DNA from: Zoroaster sp. YZ-2022
Lineage: Eukaryota; Echinodermata; Asteroidea; Forcipulatida; Zoroasteridae
Length of the DNA: 64,000 nucleotides
Assembly: GCA_029582265.1 (NCBI GenBank)
Contig: CM055828.1
Span: 6,901,902 to 6,965,901 of the forward strand
Direction of reading: 5' to 3'
The position numbers were made by a program, and so were the translations under genes. Below, one piece after another: positions 30,793 through 42,540 of the stretch; positions within the stretch are counted from its first letter, which is position 1, and every line of letters starts with the position of its first letter. A model generated the notes under the pieces. It searched no databases. It saw only the letters and a list, made by a program, of their open reading frames with translations, and was not told where the DNA came from.

Positions 30793-31042
30793 TTAAAGGG
30801 AACAGTATTGTCACGATCTGAGCAGACTTTCAAACAGGGCATGGAATTGGTGTCCTCATGACTGAATCGGTGTCCTAGTGATGAACACAGTGACTGAAAA
30901 TTACTGGCTCATTTTATATGCAGCAGCAACGGTAATATGCAATTGTCATGCGGGGTATAATTTTCAATGACTGATCGAGTTGATCTTAAAACTAGCACTC
31001 TGATTCCATGCCCTGTTGATCATGACAATATTGTCCCCTGTA
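30793..31042. mobile_element. Family E TTAA MITE, copy 3
   Basis: TTAAAGGGAACAGTATTGTCACGA at the left, GACAATATTGTCCCC then TGTAAC (decayed TTAA) at the right. Carries a short internal duplication of the GGTGTCCT segment (30849-30880). Confidence 0.75.
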
Positions 31043-31156
31043 ACACTGAAAACATCGGTGCTGTCATTTCTGTTTCCCAAGTGGAACTTGAGCTTTTCTG
31101 GGGTTTTGACAAAATTACTTATGATTTTTACAATATTTTGCCATGGGTTAATTATG

Positions 31157-31520
31157 GAGTGCCATGGTCGAGCGGTTTAGTGCATCGGATTTGTGTTCTG
31201 ATAGCTGAGTCGTCAGAATGTGGGTTCGAATCCCGACTGCAACCGTGGTGCTTGTGTCCTTGAGCAAGACACTTTACCATAATTGCTTCTCTCCACCCAG
31301 GGGTAAATGGGTACCTGTGAGGGCAGAGTTGGTTGTTGTGTTTGATTAGCCCGTATGTGCCGAAATGGCAGCAATTGAGCTGTATACTCCCCAGGGAGCT
31401 GAGATGGTTTCAGGAATGATTTATGAGCCTGATGAGCAGGGGTAATAATATAATGCGACTTGAGCACCAGTTTGGTGGATACGTGCGCCATATAAGTCCA
31501 CATTATTATTATTATTTTTT
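31157..31520 (+). mobile_element. tRNA-derived SINE, full length
   Basis: The head GCCATGGTCGAGCGGTTTAG has an A box (TGGTCGAGCGG). A B box GGTTCGAATCC follows, and a long variable arm lies between them, as in Leu/Ser tRNAs. The body has CTTGTGTCCTTGAGCAAGAC, TTGCTTCTCTCCACCCAGG, GGTAAATGGGTACCTG and CTCCCCAGGGAGCTGAGATGG. The tail is GTGCGCCATATAAGTCCACA then (TTA)n. The central block looks like the deeply conserved domain of Nin-DC-type SINEs; that assignment is from memory. Confidence 0.85.
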
Positions 31521-31729
31521 TTTATTAAACTATTGTAACCTAGCCTCTCTCTAAAAACAGGAAAATGTCAATTATAGATACATGTGTTTTCTTAGAGCCC
31601 CCTTCAAAAATAAACCACTTCACAGAAACCCTCAACTAGTTACATCACAAAAGAATGACTAACCAGTTCCAAAACTAATTCTTATGTCGTGCGTTCGTGC
31701 AATTAAAATACAGTGTGTTAACCTAAAAC
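31521..31729. other. Unannotated
   Basis: No feature seen between the SINE tail and element Q. Confidence 0.4.
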
Positions 31730-31731
31730 TA

Positions 31732-32041
31732 TACTGAGACGCAATAGAAACTTACCACTTGTTTTGGAATAGCATAAAATTGTAATGGTTCAAAATAAGA
31801 CATCACGTGCTGCTAATTAAAATCATCACATACCCCTTGAGCAATCGCTGATGGTCAAACCAGGTGTTACGCATCTGGGCCATGAAGAGAACGACTCAAA
31901 GGTCACGTGACCACGTGTGACCGATTTGTCTGTAGGGGGTACACTGACTTACCAAAATAAGTGCACATATATACATTTGTGCATTGTGATTACTGATAAT
32001 TTAAGGTCGAAAAAGTGGTAAGTTTCTATTGCGTCTCAGTA
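31732..32041. mobile_element. TIR element Q, 310 bp, TA target
   Basis: TACTGAGACGCAATAGAAAC TTACCACTT at the left is matched by its exact complement at the right (29 bp), flanked by TA at 31730-31731 and 32042-32043. A family E remnant adjoins it on the right. Consistent with a Tc1/mariner-type MITE. Confidence 0.75.
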
Positions 32042-32043
32042 TA

Positions 32044-32091
32044 GAAATCTCATTCCATGCCCTGTTGATCGTGACAATATTGTCCCTTTAA
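32044..32091. mobile_element. Family E fragment, right end
   Basis: ATTCCATGCCCTGTTGATCG then GACAATATTGTCCCTTTAA, ending in TTAA at 32088-32091. Probably interrupted by Q; the left remainder is not clear. Confidence 0.65.
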
Positions 32092-32603
32092 AGCCAAAAT
32101 AATTTTGATGCGTGTCCATGCAGACCCTACCTGCATTTAGAGTCTGTAATGTACACGTATGCTCAATACAGAATGTGATTACAGTTTTGGTTCACTCGCA
32201 GAGTATGCATCCAGAATTTCAAGAAAGATCACATGATTAATGATGCCCACGTACATCCGTGTGCTGATTGCTTAATGCAACACAGTGTTTTTTATTTATA
32301 TTAGTGAGATATATAGGGGTAGCAGATGAGACCAGCAAGACAAGATCTAGATTCGTTCCACCACAGATTGCATAGGCTTCTAGAATTTCAAAAGGAAAAA
32401 AAAAACCGATGCTTTCTATGATTCATGATGTACGTGTGTCTGGAGATTGTTTGTAACCTTGTACAATCAGAGGTACAATACACTGTTAATGACTGCCGAG
32501 ACAAATTCCAGAAAAAGCAGATGAGACAAGTAAACATTTAGCATACTAATTAATCAAAGATGAACGGGCAGTCTCTGCTTGTCTGTTGTGGATTCTCAAT
32601 TAA
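32092..32603. other. Unannotated
   Basis: No gene or repeat signature recognised. Two loose copies of a GCAGATGAGAC(A/C)AG motif occur at 32321 and 32517. Confidence 0.4.
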
Positions 32604-32923
32604 TTAAAACCCTCCTACACATGGAGGCCACTCCGATCCACAAAATTCTGCTCTTGAGCAACCTTCAAGTACACACATGTACAAGCCTGCTGTCCTTTCC
32701 AAGTAATCTTACAAAATCAACTGTGTGCCGCCCAAGGCCACTGTAAATGTTTGAACATATTAGTATGGCCTGCAATGTATCAATGGGAGACCACCTTACC
32801 CTGCAATCTCGTGGTGTGACAGTGCACAGAAGGGTAACCATAGGAGGCCACTGACAACAGCTAATGGCTTGGAGTGGCCTGAATGGGTTGTTTCAAAAAT
32901 TGCACTGATTGTAGGAGGGTTAG
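32604..32923 (-). mobile_element. Family C TTAA element, copy 1
   Basis: TTAAAACCCTCCTAC at the left and GTAGGAGGGTTAG at the right. Matches 48826-49108 in reverse: GGCCTGAATGGGTTGTTTCA, GGCCTGCAATGTATCAATGG, CCTGCTGTCCTTTCCAAGTA. Ends as in families A and B, so piggyBac-type by termini. Confidence 0.8.
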
Positions 32924-33495
32924 AGCCAGTTGGTCTTCTCAGAAAATATAAATGATCACAGATTCACATGAAACTTACTTCCGTTTCATCATCATGATGA
33001 TGATTTCAAACATCCCTTGAAATATTTCTGTCCAAGGCACTGTCTCACTTGATTAAGATTAATCAAAAAAATTTGTCAAAGGAATTGTTGTCCACCGGAG
33101 ATATAAATTCCATCTACGTGTCAGAAAAACTAAATACATTTTCACCATTGTCTTGTTTTAAAACAGTTCTTTTTTTTAAGCTGAAACTTTCCCAGGTTGG
33201 TTTGAATACATATTTCTTGATTCTTTAGGCATTTTCTCTTGATTCTCCGAGACATTTTTACCAAAAGTCGATACTGGCTTTAAATGGATTGTACACCTTG
33301 GTAATTACATGTACTTGATTACAAAAATACTGAATTATAATTAACAAACTTACTTGATGTGAAGTCGGAGATACATGTACATGTACATGTGGTACCAAAT
33401 ATTCTAAGAAATGATTCTTTCTTGACATTTAAAAAAAAAAAAAATTTGACCATGCGAACACACATATATATATATATATGCAATTTCAATATTTT
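32924..33495. other. Unannotated, with family L fragment at about 33020-33300
   Basis: Reverse L-type features: AAGCTGAAACTTTCCCAGG and GGCTTTAAATGGATTGTACA CCTTGGTAATTAC. An AT dinucleotide run lies at 33465-33480. Nothing coding. Confidence 0.4.
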
Positions 33496-33855
33496 CCCAT
33501 GGTCGAGTGGTCTACTGCATAAGACTTGTGTTTCTGATGTCTGATGAGTCGTCAGAATGTGAGTTCGAATCCTGGCCGCGAGACCATGGTACTTATGTCC
33601 ATGAGCAAGACACTTCACTGTACAGTGCTCCTCTTCACCCAGGAGTATAAATGGGTATCTGTGGAGGGTAGAGGTTGATATTGTGGTTGAAAAAGCTTCC
33701 GATGCGCTACGGTAGCTGGGCTGTATACTCCCCAGGGAGCTGAGAAAGTTTGAGGATTGATATTGGTCCAATGACCAGGGATAATAATGTAAAAGCGCCT
33801 TGTATCCTTTGGCAATTCGGCGCTCTATAAATCCAGTTATTATATTATTATTTAT
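33496..33855 (+). mobile_element. tRNA-derived SINE, diverged
   Basis: CCATGGTCGAGTGGTCTACT gives the A box and GAGTTCGAATCCTGG the B box, then GAGCAAGACACTTCACTGTA, CTCTTCACCCAGGAGTATAA ATGGGTA, CTCCCCAGGGAGCTGAGAAAG, and tail CTATAAATCCAGTTATTATATTATT. A frame of 150 codons on the minus strand across it is repeat-derived. Confidence 0.8.
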
Positions 33856-34010
33856 TGACTCAACAAAATGGGATAAAACTTTGAAAGGTTAGTTTCTGAG
33901 CATACATGTGTACACTGTATCTCTTCATTCTTATTTATAAAGTACTGATGCATATTCCCAGACATTTTCTGATCTGATCAAATCTGAAGATAAAAATGGT
34001 ACTGTTTTGA

Positions 34011-34402
34011 TTAACCCTAACCTTTCAAAATCCTCCAAAATCCTCATTGCTAAAGTGAAGGATTTTGAAGGATTGAGGTTACATGCTACATGCTCTTTGC
34101 TAAAGGGAAGGATTTTGGAGGATTGAGGTTATTAGGCATACTTGCCTTTCCATGATACATGTACATCCATGTTTGTTGTAGTGATTGCAAGGTCAGTGCT
34201 TGGGTCAGTGGACACTGTTTATTGCTCCATGCATGCAGGGAGGGTCCCTGGCCATGTACATGTATCACAGATTAGAAACACATGTGTGCATACATGTCAT
34301 GTGCTTGCTTTACTACTGAAGGATTTTGGAGGATTCAGGTTATGTGTAAGCAAATGAGCCTAGGGAGTTAGGAAGGATTCAGGTTATGTGTAAGCAAATG
34401 GG
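34011..34402 (+). mobile_element. Family G element, right end replaced by a SINE
   Basis: TTAACCCTAACCTTTC at the left, full unique body, then about two array units, breaking at AAATGGG where the SINE GGCCGAGCGG begins. The expected GAGTTAGGGTTAA end is absent. Confidence 0.85.
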
Positions 34403-34660
34403 CCGAGCGGTCTAGCGCACCGAACTCAAGTTCTGGTGTTGCCAGCAGCAGGGTGTGAGTTCGAGCCCCGGTCATGACACTTGTGTCCTTGAGCAAGGTA
34501 CTTAACCATAATTGCTTCGTCCTTCGGATGGGACGTAAAGCCGTAGGTCCCGTGTGTTGTGTAATGCACGTAAAAGAATGCGCCTTGAGCACCACTTAGT
34601 TGGTGGATATGTGCGCTATATAAGTCCACACATTATTATTATTATTATTATTATTATTAA
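34401..34660 (+). mobile_element. tRNA-Leu-derived SINE, short type
   Basis: GGCCGAGCGGTCTAGCGCAC then GAACTCAAGTTCTGGTGTTG closely follows a tRNA-Leu (CAA anticodon) D-arm and anticodon arm. The B box is GAGTTCGAGCCCC. The body GTGTCCTTGAGCAAGGTACT, ATTGCTTCGTCCTTCGGATG and GGACGTAAAGCCGTAGGTCC is followed by the shared tail (GTGGATATGTGCGCTATATA, (ATT)n). It lacks the middle block of the longer SINEs. Confidence 0.85.
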
Positions 34661-36081
34661 TACTTAGTGAAAAACATTAACTTTGTACATTAACAGTATC
34701 TGATGGTATGATAAAAGTTGGATTTAATTATAAATCTTTGCTGTAGTTTGTTTACTGTAGTTTGTTGGATTGTTCATTTCTTGATCTGTTTGTTCTTCCC
34801 TACATTTGTTTGTTTGTTTTTGTTCTTGCTTGCTTGCTTGTATCCACTTGGTTGTTTGGTTGCTTGTTTGTTAGTTTGTTGGGGTGTTTGGATGATTGTT
34901 TGTCTGTTGTTGTTTGATGGTTTGGTTGATAGGATTTTTTTTTTTTTCTGTTTCGTTTTGTACTTTTGAAATTTTGGAATCCAAGAAGTCATCTGCATGT
35001 AATGCAATTTGTAATGTCAAAACATTCCCTTCATTTGAAAATTACTGCCGACTCGAGCCTTGGTAATTTTGTCCATCTGGATGTTATTACTCCGTTTTCT
35101 CTTGGGGGTGATGTTGATGAAATTTCTTCTCCCCGTAGATATATCCCTGGCTAATTAAATTCGATATTTTTTTTTCTTCAAAATGGCTGGAAGGTGGCGC
35201 TGGGCATAGAGGAAGATGTTCAATGGGAAAGAACGGAGGTAATTATTTTGTCACTTGAGAGATTTTCAAGTACTGAGGTGAATGGTAAGATAAGAGTATA
35301 CAGTACTGGTACCGTATAGTAATGATGCACATTATGAACATGTGTACATGTGTTCATGTGTACATTATTCGTGCGCAATCGGTTCTTGTGTATGTATGTT
35401 TTAAACTCATACACTTTCGGTAAAATGTCTGTAAATGCATCCATACTTTATAAGAAATCAGAGCTGTTTTGTAAAAAAAAAAAAAATGCTAAACCAATGA
35501 CCGAAGCCCAAACATGTTTCTGGTTACGGTCGCGAAAATGCGCCCCTTGTAATAACATATGTACTAACATGAATGCAAAAGGGCACTGAAGCCACAGGGA
35601 AATAAAAATATAGGGTAAAACTGGCCACGAAGTCTTCAAAAATCCCTGTCTGAAAGACAAAGACAGAAATCACACTGACTAGTGACGACTGCATTAGACA
35701 GAATGATTCAACATAAATATTCGACTGTCATAACTTTGACCAGTCAAACGATTTCTTGGGCATTGACTTGAATGCAAAAGGGCAGCAAGACCATTGGGAA
35801 ATTAAATGTAGGGCAAAGCTGGCCATGAAATATGTTGTTCCTTTAAAACACGAGTCTTTATCAATGGTGTGATCAGAGCACTCAATTTGTAATGGTTTTG
35901 ACCCGTATCTGATTCTGCCGATCTGCCGATTACTGGACAATCAGCTAGTGCACCGCATTTACTCTGTTTTGTAATTGATTAAAATCAGGGAATGCATTGT
36001 TAAAAGCTTTATAAGAAATGCCTTGAAGCTTCTAGAGTGGCAATCGCCTGCCCCTCCAAGAATGTACCTTATGCATGTCAC
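34661..36081. other. Unannotated; TTTG-rich segment and one diverged repeat pair
   Basis: 34735-34940 is rich in TTGTTTG/CTTGCTTG runs. GAATGCAAAAGGGC plus about 50 further bases recurs at 35571 and 35769. No gene recognised. Confidence 0.4.
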
Positions 36082-36471
36082 ATAACCCTAACCTTCCCAA
36101 ATCCTCCAAAATCCTCTTTGCTAAAGTGAAGGATTTTGAAGGATTTTGAAGGATTGTGGTTACATGCTACATGCTCTTTGCTAAAGTGAAGGATTTTGGA
36201 GGATTGAGGTTGTTAGGCATACTTGCCTTTCCATAGTACATGTACATCCATGTTTGTTGTACATGTAGTGATTGCAAGGTCAGTGCTTCAAGGGTCAGTG
36301 GACACTGTTTATTGCTCCATGCATGCAGGGAGGGTCTGGCCATGTACATGTATCACAGATTAGAAACACATGTGTGCATACATGTCATGTGCTTGCTTTA
36401 CTACTGAAGGATTTTGGAGGATTCAGGTTATGTGTATACATGCAAATGGGCCGAGGGAGTTAGTGATAATG
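36082..36471 (+). mobile_element. Family G element with about one array unit
   Basis: ATAACCCTAACCTTCCC (TTAA decayed) to GGGAGTTAGTGATAA (decayed right end). The unique body is intact with a duplicated GGATTTTGAA at 36131-36150. Minimal array. Confidence 0.8.
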
Positions 36472-38324
36472 AAGGGCGCCCTCGTTTACAGCCAAAAGAA
36501 AATATGTTACGTGTTGAAAAGGAAACACATGAAGGAATATTATTATTTGTCAACATGTAGAAAATTATGTTTTATACATACTGACGAATCCGTTCAGCGA
36601 GCTGGTAACCATTATCGCTGTGTACGTGTTTGACAGTGTACAGTGTACCAGTTTCTCACTGCGGAGAGACGGAGTGATAATTTTAAACAAAACTTCAAGC
36701 TTTTAAATGTTGTAGTTTGTAAAAACTTGTAATATCAATGAATTTGGACTAATAACATCTTAACGTCATGCAATGAATTTGATTGGATTATTAAAAAGGT
36801 ATGTAAAGTCGAACATTACTGATAATACAATCGCGGTTTGTGTACAAACACATGGGAGGCGAATACGCGCGGTTGTCTTTTTTTTTTTTACATAGTGACG
36901 AATAAGCAAACGTTTGTGCACAAAAAGCATGGGCGAGCTCACATGGCTTTTTACTTAGTGACGAATAAGTTTAAGACATTGTTAAGAATACTTAAACAGT
37001 ATATTTTCCAAAATAAATGAAGGTACATACTTGCCAGGAAAATATTACTTAACACGTAGGTAACAAAACCTAATGAATCTGTTATCAAATTAACTTTGAA
37101 AAGTATCAGCGAAAATCTGTCTTACTTAAAACTCGATTTACTCAAAACGCGTTATTTGCCGATTCGTCACTATGAGAAAAACACATCGAATTACATTAAA
37201 TATTTATTCCTAGACCCAAACACAAATTGGATTGATAAAGCAGAAAGTGGAGTTTTTCATTTTTTATTTTAGCACTGGCTAGTGAGACATACATGTGTGG
37301 TTCGGATACATTAATTATTATTTAGGTACATCTGTAGGTAGTACGTGTACAGAGTTAAGTGTTGATGTAGTCAAATGGATATTGACAAATGTATCATCTC
37401 TTAGCAACACTAGAATGGTTCGCAAACACCGTAAATACTTTAGCAAGCAGCATCGTACAATCACCATGAACTTAAATCAATCGAAACAGAGCCATTACTT
37501 GTGATAAAGTATTAATTTGATACCTGATTGAACCCGTGGCCGTCTCGGAGGTTCGCAAATCAACAGTGACTGTCATTTTACTGATGGCAACTGGACACCC
37601 ATTAGTATTTCGTAATTATGGTCGCAGACGTAGCTTAATTGCGGAGGAGCTTCCTAGATCCATTTCAATCTTATACATGTATAACGGTTTGCCTGATCTT
37701 TGCTCGGACAGTATATATATGCCAGCACTCAAGTAATCATTTGATGCAGTGCCCCTCTGTATTGATCTCTGCATTATCAGTTGTCTGCTGAGCTTATCCG
37801 CGCTTTATTTTTGTAGCAGAAATGTGTATATATATAGACAGTGCATGGGTGTTTGTGTAGCATCCAGAGAGGACGATAATGAAGGAATTGTTTTTAGAAA
37901 AGTCAACATGGTATTGAAGATCCAAAGCTGTTATTTTTACGTTAGGTCGTCAAGCTAAACAAAAAAATGCCTGACAGCTAGAGATGGCACATGCCACACA
38001 AATAGGTTTTAAGGGGATATATATATACTTCAATTTAAAAAAATTATGAGATGAAAGTTTATTTAGTGGAAAGACTGTTATGACACAAAATATCTTACAA
38101 AAATAATCTTTCTCAAGTCATTCCCTTTATTGCTTAAAAAAGGAATTTAATCTAAAAGATACTTATTTTGATCACTAGTTGGATCGAAAATATAACTGTA
38201 CAACTGTGGGGTTTTTTTTGTCAGAAATCTGAGTAAACTCTGGCAGTTTTCTCAAAGACATGAAGACAAATCGAGCTGAAATTTTTATAGTTTGGTTTAG
38301 TTGTATAATTCTTGATCCTCACGA
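36472..38324. other. Unannotated
   Basis: TAGTGACGAATAAG occurs at 36893 and 36957 and inverted (CGATTCGTCACTA) at 37159. No coding sequence recognised; small frames at 37295-37958 have no domain. Confidence 0.4.
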
Positions 38325-38729
38325 GGCCAAAAAGAAAACGTCTCCGGTTTCTGGTCTCCGCGCGCGTCGCGTCGGACCTGCACGTCAGCATTTTTAGTTT
38401 TCTTCTTTTTTGGCTATGAAACGATGTCCAATTGCAGCCAAACTTACTGGATCGATTGGAATTTTGCCGTGCTGTGCTTAAAACCTTTTCACATAGGGGT
38501 ATATGAACATTTGCCCGATTTGTGAGGCCTCTCTTAGCCACCATACTTTGTGTATGGTCTGGTTCCAGTAACCACGTATACATGTATCACGTTGGCAAAA
38601 AAAATAATAAATAATAAATTTAAAAAAAAAATAAATAAAAAAAAAAAATAAAAAAAAAAAATAAAAAAACGTCACTGCACTGATTTTGAAACCGACCTAT
38701 GACCAGAAAGTGGACACTTTTTTTTGGCC
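38325..38729 (+). mobile_element. Family K TIR element, copy 3
   Basis: GGCCAAAAAGAAAACGTCTC CGGTTTCTGGTC at the left, GACCAGAAAGTGGACACTTT TTTTTGGCC at the right. The interior matches 7313-7725, and an A-rich tract lies at 38600-38665. The best-defined K copy. Confidence 0.75.
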
Positions 38730-38856
38730 TTATTAAGTATATGAATGGAAAGTATTAATACACGTACATGTACAGTGTAAACATTTATGGACTTACATGT
38801 ACATATCACCAGTGAAGTGTGCCAATTATCTAATTAATAACTAAGTCTACCGCTTA

Positions 38857-39843
38857 GACCGCGTTCACACTAGATCCGGCAAGGGCGATCAACGGAGGAT
38901 CAGATCCTGCAAGGGCGATAAACTGATCGCGGACGCGTTCACACTTGAGTCTGATCGTGCATTGATCCCCCTAGCCCGACCGTCGGTTCAACGGAAGTTC
39001 CACACTGCTCGTGTGACAGGTCAACTGAGCAAGGTCATTGATTGTGCGCACACGCAGGCACACGCTGCGTTGCCGGGTGATGCATGCCGCCATCTTAGCT
39101 TATGCTTCGCTCGCTAATTTTACAGACACAGTTCGACCGACTCACTTTCACCGCTTACGTTTGATTTTTTCCTCATTAAATTACAGTTTTTTAATGGATG
39201 ATCAGTTTCGTTTATTTGCGGTGTTGTTGCCTTAACCTTAAGTGTACTATAATACTGCGACAAGAAAATACAAAATATGGATATACAAAATGATTTTCAA
39301 ATACTAATGAAAACCGTGGTATTATGATAAAAAAACACGAAAGCCTGATGAGAAGGAAACTGGTCGATGCATAGAGGTAGAAATGGTCGAAGCATGTGGT
39401 TCGTCACGCACGGTTGTTGCATGCAGAACAGGGATGCAAATGCCAAGTACCATTCAAATCGTGTAATGTTCTTTTGTGCACAGAAATGCTGTGTTACGTG
39501 TTGGAACCAGTGTAATAAGGGGACGCTCTCATTGCATAACCAACACTGGTTGTTTACAAACTTTCGCGGGTTTATTTTTTCAACTCGCGCTCCAGTCTGT
39601 TTGATTAGACCGGAAGTCGGTGGGTCAAATTGCGGGTCTGATCCTGCGCTATGCTCACACCACGCTTTGATCCACCTTGCAGGATCAGATCCTCCTTTGA
39701 TCCCGCAATAAAGGGGGATCAAAAAGGAGGATCAGATCCTGATCGCTCTTGCGTTCACACTAGCTGTTGATCGCCCTTTGATCGCCCTTGCAGGATCTGA
39801 TCCTCCTTTGATCGCCCTTGCCGGATCAAGTGTGAACGCGGCC
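38857..39843. mobile_element. TIR element R with GATC-rich subterminal repeats
   Basis: GACCGCGTTCACACTAGATC CGGCAAGGGCGATCAA at the left and its near complement at the right (TTGATCC...GTGTGAACGCGGCC). Subterminal GGATCAGATCCTGCAAGG and GGGCGATCAA motifs repeat in both orientations. 987 bp. Flanking triplets TTA and ATA do not match, so PIF/Harbinger membership is only a thought. Frames inside (39297-39722 and opposite) show no domain. Confidence 0.75.
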
Positions 39844-39868
39844 ATAGTACTCCATGGATTCTGGGCCA

Positions 39869-40164
39869 TTAACCCTTCTGTGACTGCAAGGGTCAAAATC
39901 AGTCAAAATGTTGATATACTTGCCAAGGTATATCTCGTGCACTTACAAGTCGAACACTGTCAAACCTTACGTGTAGTAAGTACATTTACAGGTCAAAATG
40001 ATTTGACCATTTTTGACTTGTATTGTATTGTTCAGGGTGGTCAAAATGACAGTAAAAACCAGTCAACAATGCCACTGTGTGCGCATTTGAGTCAACAGTC
40101 AGTTGACTGATTTTGACCGCTGTAGCTACTTGCCGCTAGAGTTCAGCTATAGTAGTAGGGTTAA
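39869..40164 (+). mobile_element. Family B TTAA element, full length
   Basis: TTAACCCTTCTGTGACTGCA at 39869 to AGTAGTAGGGTTAA at 40164, TTAA at both edges. Slightly shorter than other copies through loss in the middle. Confidence 0.85.
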
Positions 40165-40281
40165 TGACTTTAAGCATTCCACAGACTGAAGCGCAAGTTC
40201 TTGAAAAAGAAACTTGCATTGTGAGGGAGATGTATTACACATACACTTGCATGTGTTTGTATGACTCTCTGCAGTTACACC

Positions 40282-40500
40282 TACAATCCTGGCCAAAATA
40301 GTTTGTACACGTGACAATAAACATACCCTCCCCTGTCCCCCACTTCAATGTATTGTTCCTGTTAAGACAAAGGCTGCGGTTTGTCCACGTCCGGTCACGG
40401 CTTTATAGATAAACTAAGAGAACATTCAGACAGTCCCGACCAAAATAGTTGGGACACGTGACATACCCTCCCCTGTCCCCTGCTCTGACCCCCAAAAACT
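40282..40500 (+). mobile_element. Element T fragment (Tc1/mariner-like end)
   Basis: TACAATCCTGGCCAAAATAG TTTGTACACGTGAC at 40282 and a second copy AGTCCCGACCAAAATAGTTG GGACACGTGACA at 40433, in direct orientation. Both are followed by TACCCTCCCCTGTCCC. Related to the complete element at 59257-59600. Confidence 0.6.
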
Positions 40501-41579
40501 GACCCCAGGGACCAGTTTGAGATTTTCATGTCACCATTTTCATGTAGAGTTAGAGCATTTTCTCTAGATTTTGATGGAAAAAGAAATATCCTGAAATGTT
40601 GTTGGGAACATTGTTAATTTTCATGATAAATTTGGGAGGTCATTCCGAAAAGTTGGGTCCAAGTTCAGGGTTTTGCCAGAGCCAGTAACATATTTGTATC
40701 AGATAGGAACATTAGGAAATATTTTTACAATAATACTGGTACAAATACAAATTTAAGTCAGTGTACCAGACATTATTCAATGTAACCTTGCAAATAGCGT
40801 ATACTGTGTTATGATAGTCGGGTTGCCTACTCGTTTTGAGACATTACAATTTCCAGCTCTAGTCTTGAGTTCTTCAGCTAACACATCTCACCTTGGCACA
40901 CATTGTACACTGTATTGTGTACGTGAGATTCCTCTCAACGTCTGTGTCAACAAGACCTCGGCCATTTGACGCTATCATCTTCAGGAATCGGCGATGTTCC
41001 ATCTTCAAAAGAAGCGCCATCGTCTGAATGGGGTTATCCTGAGGGATGCACAGGCGGTGTCTAGCCTGGGTCCTTATACCTCCGTACAGATTCTGTGGTC
41101 GTCACACTGTGACAAGGCAGCTAAGTAGTCAAAGGCCTGCATGTCCCTGTGGCTAACATCGTTCATTCGTTATGTTCTGTCTCGTTTTTTAATTTTTTTT
41201 AAATTTTATCTATGCCGTTAGGGCTCTCAAAGTCACCTGTCCAATGGTCCGGAACAGCCAAAATTGTTCGCTGAGCGACTGTGAATTGCAGGCTGCCAGA
41301 ACTGGCCCTCTGGCTAAGTTTCAAATTTGACTGTTTCAGCCCTTCCACAGATAGATTGTTTGACTGAAGATAAAAATGGAAAATTGGAAAACTTTCAGGC
41401 TGCCTGATAGTATCATTGTTATTACAGTTTCATGAACTTGTCCTGCTTATTCGCTCGGTGCATGACCGGCTGAGGGCGTCCAGCATAGGCCTACTATGTA
41501 TGCATCATATTTGTTTTCCTTTCAAAAAGAGTTATCAATGTACCATTGAAAACAAAAACTTCTTTTATTTTGGATGCAT
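40501..41579. other. Unannotated intergenic sequence
   Basis: No gene, RNA or repeat recognised. Confidence 0.45.
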
Positions 41580-42214
41580 TTAACCCTAACTCCCTAGGCC
41601 CATTTGCTTACACATAACCTGAATCCTCCCTAACTCCCTAGGCCCATTTGCTTACACATAACCTGAATCCTCCCTAACTCCCTAGGCCCATTTGCTTACA
41701 CATAACCTGAATCCTTCCTAACTCCCTAGGCCCATTTGCTTACACATAACCTGAATCCTTCCTAACTCCCTAGGCCCATTTGCTTACACATAACCTGAAT
41801 CCTTCCTAACTCCCTAGGCCCATTTGCTTACACATAACCTGAATCCTTCCTAACTCCCTAGGCCCATTTGCTTACACATAACCTGAATCCTCCAAAATCC
41901 TTCAGTAGTAAAGCAAGCACATGACATCTATGCACACGTGTTTCTAATCTGTGATACATGTACATGGCCAGGGACCCTCCATGCATGCATGCATGGAGCA
42001 ATAAACAGTGTCCACTGACCCAAGCACTGACCTTGCAATCACTACAACAAACATGGATGTACATGTACCATGGAAAGGCAAGTATGCCTAATAACCTCAA
42101 TCCTCCAAAATCCTTCACTTTAGCAAAGAGCATGTAGCATGTAACCTCAATCCTTCAAAATCCTTCACTTTAGCAAAGAGGATTTTGGAGGATTTGGGAA
42201 GGTTATAGTGTTAA
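41580..42214 (-). mobile_element. Family G element with about 7 array units
   Basis: TTAACCCTAACTCCC at 41580 to GGGAAGGTTATAGTGTTAA at 42214, reverse orientation. Both ends present; the right end carries a small insertion. Confidence 0.85.
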
Positions 42215-42384
42215 TTAATAGTGAAACACTATGGTTGAAGGGGTCATTGTCACCTAGTTTTATCCCCAACGGTATCCAGTCAATCTCAGTCCTGCATAGT
42301 ACTTCAGAGGACTTTAATGATAAATTTCCATTGGGGGGTACCCTGGGTGACAACAACCTCTTCAACAACAGCAGTATGTTGATA
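42215..42384. repeat. Small inverted-repeat segment
   Basis: GTTGAAGGGGTCATTGTCAC CTAG...CCCCAACGG at 42233-42273 is mirrored by CCATTGGGG...CCCTGGGTGACAACAACC TCTTCAAC at 42328-42367. Fold-back between a G element and an F copy. Confidence 0.55.
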
Positions 42385-42540
42385 AGTAAGACTAATTGCG
42401 GTGACACCATGTGAAATTCTCAATTGAGTAGTAATTAGTTCTGAAAAGAACTGGAGGTTACAACTCGACGTTTCGATCAGTATGCTCTGATCGTCCTCAG
42501 GAGAATGCCGGACTCTGGGAAATGCTGCTGGTTAACCAGT
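42385..42540 (+). mobile_element. Family F element, partial
   Basis: AGTAAGACTAATTGCGGTGA CACCATGTG, TGAGTAGTAATTAGTTCTGA, AAGAACTGGAGGTTACAACT and CGACGTTTCGATCAG then CTCAGGAGAATGCCGGACTC match 54740-54915 (reverse) and 55664-56165. Confidence 0.7.

Noticed and set aside
31157..31250. tRNA gene (also 33496, 34401, 50485-50570, 58269)
   Set aside because: Good A and B boxes, but each runs into the same SINE body and ATT tail, the acceptor stem does not close, and the copies are dispersed.
39297..39722. Overlapping 141- and 114-codon frames
   Set aside because: They lie on opposite strands inside element R and include its subterminal repeats; no transposase motif.
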